A stretch of 15,134 nucleotides of DNA from Methanosarcina sp. UBA402 (lineage in GTDB: Archaea > Halobacteriota > Methanosarcinia > Methanosarcinales > Methanosarcinaceae). Positions 13,688 through 15,134 of the stretch are shown piece by piece (the first letter of the stretch is position 1; the number at the start of each line of letters is the position of its first letter). The notes beneath the pieces are model-generated. The model was not told the DNA's origin. It did no database searches and was given only the letters and a program-made list of their open reading frames with translations. The stretch is taken from the NCBI GenBank assembly GCA_002509325.1, contig DADO01000148.1, positions 11,215 through 26,348 on the forward strand, given 5' to 3'. The position numbers and the translations under genes were made by a program.

Positions 13688-15040
13688 ATGGAAAGGAAAT
13701 ATGATATAATAATTATTGGGACTGGGACTGCAGGCAGGACCTTTGCGGGCAAAGTTGCACATTCAGGATTAAAAATCGCTATTGTTGACTCAAGGGGATA
13801 TGGGGGCACCTGTCCTCTAAGAGGATGTGACCCGAAAGAGGTGCTTACTGATGTCGCTGAGGCCACTGACTCAAACAATCGGCTAATAGGAAAAGGTGTA
13901 GGGATAAATAATCCTTTAAACATCGATTGGACTTCACTTATCGAGTTTAAAAAGACATTTACGGAAGGATATTCAAGCAAAATAGAGAAACGTCTGGTTG
14001 AGATGGGAATTGATACATATCACGGGAAAGCCTATTTTGAAAATGAAAACACAGTCATCGTCGGGGAGGACAAACTTAAAGGGGAGTATATTTTCCTTGC
14101 TACAGGAGCAAAACCCAGGCAACTCAATATTCCCGGGGAAGAGTACATTACCACAAGTGAGAAATTAATGGAAACAAAAAAGCTTCCTGAGAGAATTATT
14201 TTCATTGGAAGTGGCTATATATCCATAGAGTTCGCTCATGTTGCACGAAGAACTGGAGCCGAAGTGACAATCCTGCAGCGAAGTGAAAGGATCCTGAGAG
14301 CTTTTGATCCCGATATTGTCAATCTGCTTATAAAAGCAACTGAAGCCGCAGGAATCAAAATCCTTACAAATAAACCAGTAATTTCGATAGAAAAAGAAGA
14401 CAAGGGCTTTTTGGTAAAGACCCAATCCAAATCCGAAACCGGATCCCAAATTCAGAGTTTCCACGCGGATATGGTAGTGCATGGGGCAGGGCGTGTCGCA
14501 GATATAGAGGATTTGTGTCTCGAGAAAGCTGGGGTTAAAACCGAAAAGGGTGCCATTGTAGTTGATAAGCACATGAAAACCTCAAACCCCCGAATCTATG
14601 CAGGTGGGGACTGCGCATTGGAGGGAGTACAGCTTACTCCTGTGGCAATCCTTCAGGGAGAAATTGCCGCAACTAATGTCCTTGAGGGCGATAGTATTGA
14701 GGCAGACTATACAGGCATCCCAAGTGCTGTTTTTACAATTCCTGTTCTGGCTTCTGTAGGGATAAGTGCCCCTAAAGACAACCATAAGTACAAAGTAGTT
14801 TTCAAAGACCGGAGCAACTGGCATACAACCCGGAGAGCAGGAATAAAATTTGCGGCTTCAAAAGTAATTATTGATGAAGCAAACGACCGTATAATGGGAG
14901 CTCATATTCTGGGCCCGAATGCCGGTGAAGCTATCAATATCTTCGCTGCGGTAATGAGGCTTGGACTCAAGGCATCGGATATAAAAAAACTGGTCATCTC
15001 CTATCCTACTACGTGTTCGGATATTCCATATATGTTATAA
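13688..15040 (+). CDS. FAD-dependent pyridine nucleotide-disulfide oxidoreductase, atypical
   Basis: This 450-residue flavoprotein of the glutathione reductase / dihydrolipoamide dehydrogenase / mercuric reductase class transfers electrons between NAD(P)H, FAD and a disulfide. The FAD fold has IIIIGTGTAG (7-16). The redox pair is C42-PLRG-C47 in GGTCPLRGCDPKEV. The NAD(P) fold has FIGSGYISIEFAHVARRTGAEV, here noted only as GSGYISIE, followed by ILQRSERIL, where the arginines favour NADPH. NPRIYAGGDCA closes the FAD site, and a dimerisation domain follows. The usual C-terminal His-Glu acid-base pair (HPTxxE) is replaced by YPTTCSD (Y439, C443), and the chain stops soon after at IPYML, so it is not an ordinary LPD, GR or MerA and its substrate is unknown. 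ATG 13688 follows a G-rich site (CAGGGGGAT); a TTG directly before it is less likely. No lipoyl or thioredoxin partner is nearby. Confidence 0.88.
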   Translation: MERKYDIIIIGTGTAGRTFAGKVAHSGLKIAIVDSRGYGGTCPLRGCDPKEVLTDVAEATDSNNRLIGKGVGINNPLNIDWTSLIEFKKTFTEGYSSKIEKRLVEMGIDTYHGKAYFENENTVIVGEDKLKGEYIFLATGAKPRQLNIPGEEYITTSEKLMETKKLPERIIFIGSGYISIEFAHVARRTGAEVTILQRSERILRAFDPDIVNLLIKATEAAGIKILTNKPVISIEKEDKGFLVKTQSKSETGSQIQSFHADMVVHGAGRVADIEDLCLEKAGVKTEKGAIVVDKHMKTSNPRIYAGGDCALEGVQLTPVAILQGEIAATNVLEGDSIEADYTGIPSAVFTIPVLASVGISAPKDNHKYKVVFKDRSNWHTTRRAGIKFAASKVIIDEANDRIMGAHILGPNAGEAINIFAAVMRLGLKASDIKKLVISYPTTCSDIPYML

Positions 15041-15134
15041 GTATTCCGTCAAAAGGCAAGCAAGCACTAAACTTACCTCTGATGTATTAATTTTAGAAAT
15101 ATACATTTTAGGGTCGTGTACGTGAGTTATTGAT
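15041..15134. other. Right-edge spacer
   Basis: These 94 AT-rich bases after the oxidoreductase stop contain no recognisable gene, hairpin or repeat. Confidence 0.5.

Overview
The window reads as a chromosomal segment of a methanogenic archaeon of the genus Methanosarcina. Supporting signs are a beta-ribofuranosylaminobenzene 5'-phosphate synthase (methanopterin pathway), a FEN-1 flap endonuclease with a C-terminal PCNA-binding motif, a winged-helix regulator of the DUF1724 type common in Methanosarcina, and an acetate-transporter homologue of the YaaH/AceP type. Shine-Dalgarno sites of the GGTGAT/GAGGT type, TTTATATA-like TATA boxes, and long AT-rich spacers filling over a quarter of the window fit the same picture. 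No rRNA, tRNA, CRISPR array, complete insertion sequence or defence locus was found.

Layout from left to right. A small two-helix membrane/coiled-coil protein (324-647) is followed by a spacer carrying a solo IS-end-like motif. Then comes purH (1044-2660), the bifunctional enzyme for the last two steps of IMP synthesis, started by TTG. A 1.06-kb non-coding region with tandem and inverted repeats leads to a winged-helix regulator (3718-4503) that has a perfect palindrome at its predicted transcription start. A UbiA-family membrane prenyltransferase (4671-5594, minus) converges on the regulator. Next is an NCS2/AzgA-like purine permease (5894-7199) that is broken by at least five single-base deletions. 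It is followed by a five-copy 17-bp array and the convergent acetate transporter gene (7450-8052, minus). gpmI (8301-9851) diverges from the transporter across a shared AT-rich promoter region with a perfect 16-bp palindrome. mptG (10125-11075) converges with fen (11152-12168, minus). A spacer with five 28-bp repeats, a 100-residue protein resembling a shrunken TrmO barrel (12759-13061, minus) and a 150-bp inverted-repeat element precede an atypical FAD/NAD(P) disulfide oxidoreductase (13688-15040).

The genes are mostly single transcription units, not one pathway. They cover purine synthesis and uptake, acetate entry and gluconeogenesis, the one-carbon cofactor methanopterin, DNA flap processing, and isoprenoid and redox chemistry. 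A functional link is plausible for aceP/gpmI (acetate uptake and the gluconeogenic branch) and, loosely, for purH and the purine permease.

The least ordinary features are: the permease lesions, all in short homopolymers; the habit of nearly every spacer to carry its own unrelated short tandem array; the palindromes sitting on predicted promoters; the disulfide oxidoreductase that lacks the usual C-terminal His-Glu pair; and the mini-TrmO-like protein. I see no convincing new multi-gene system.
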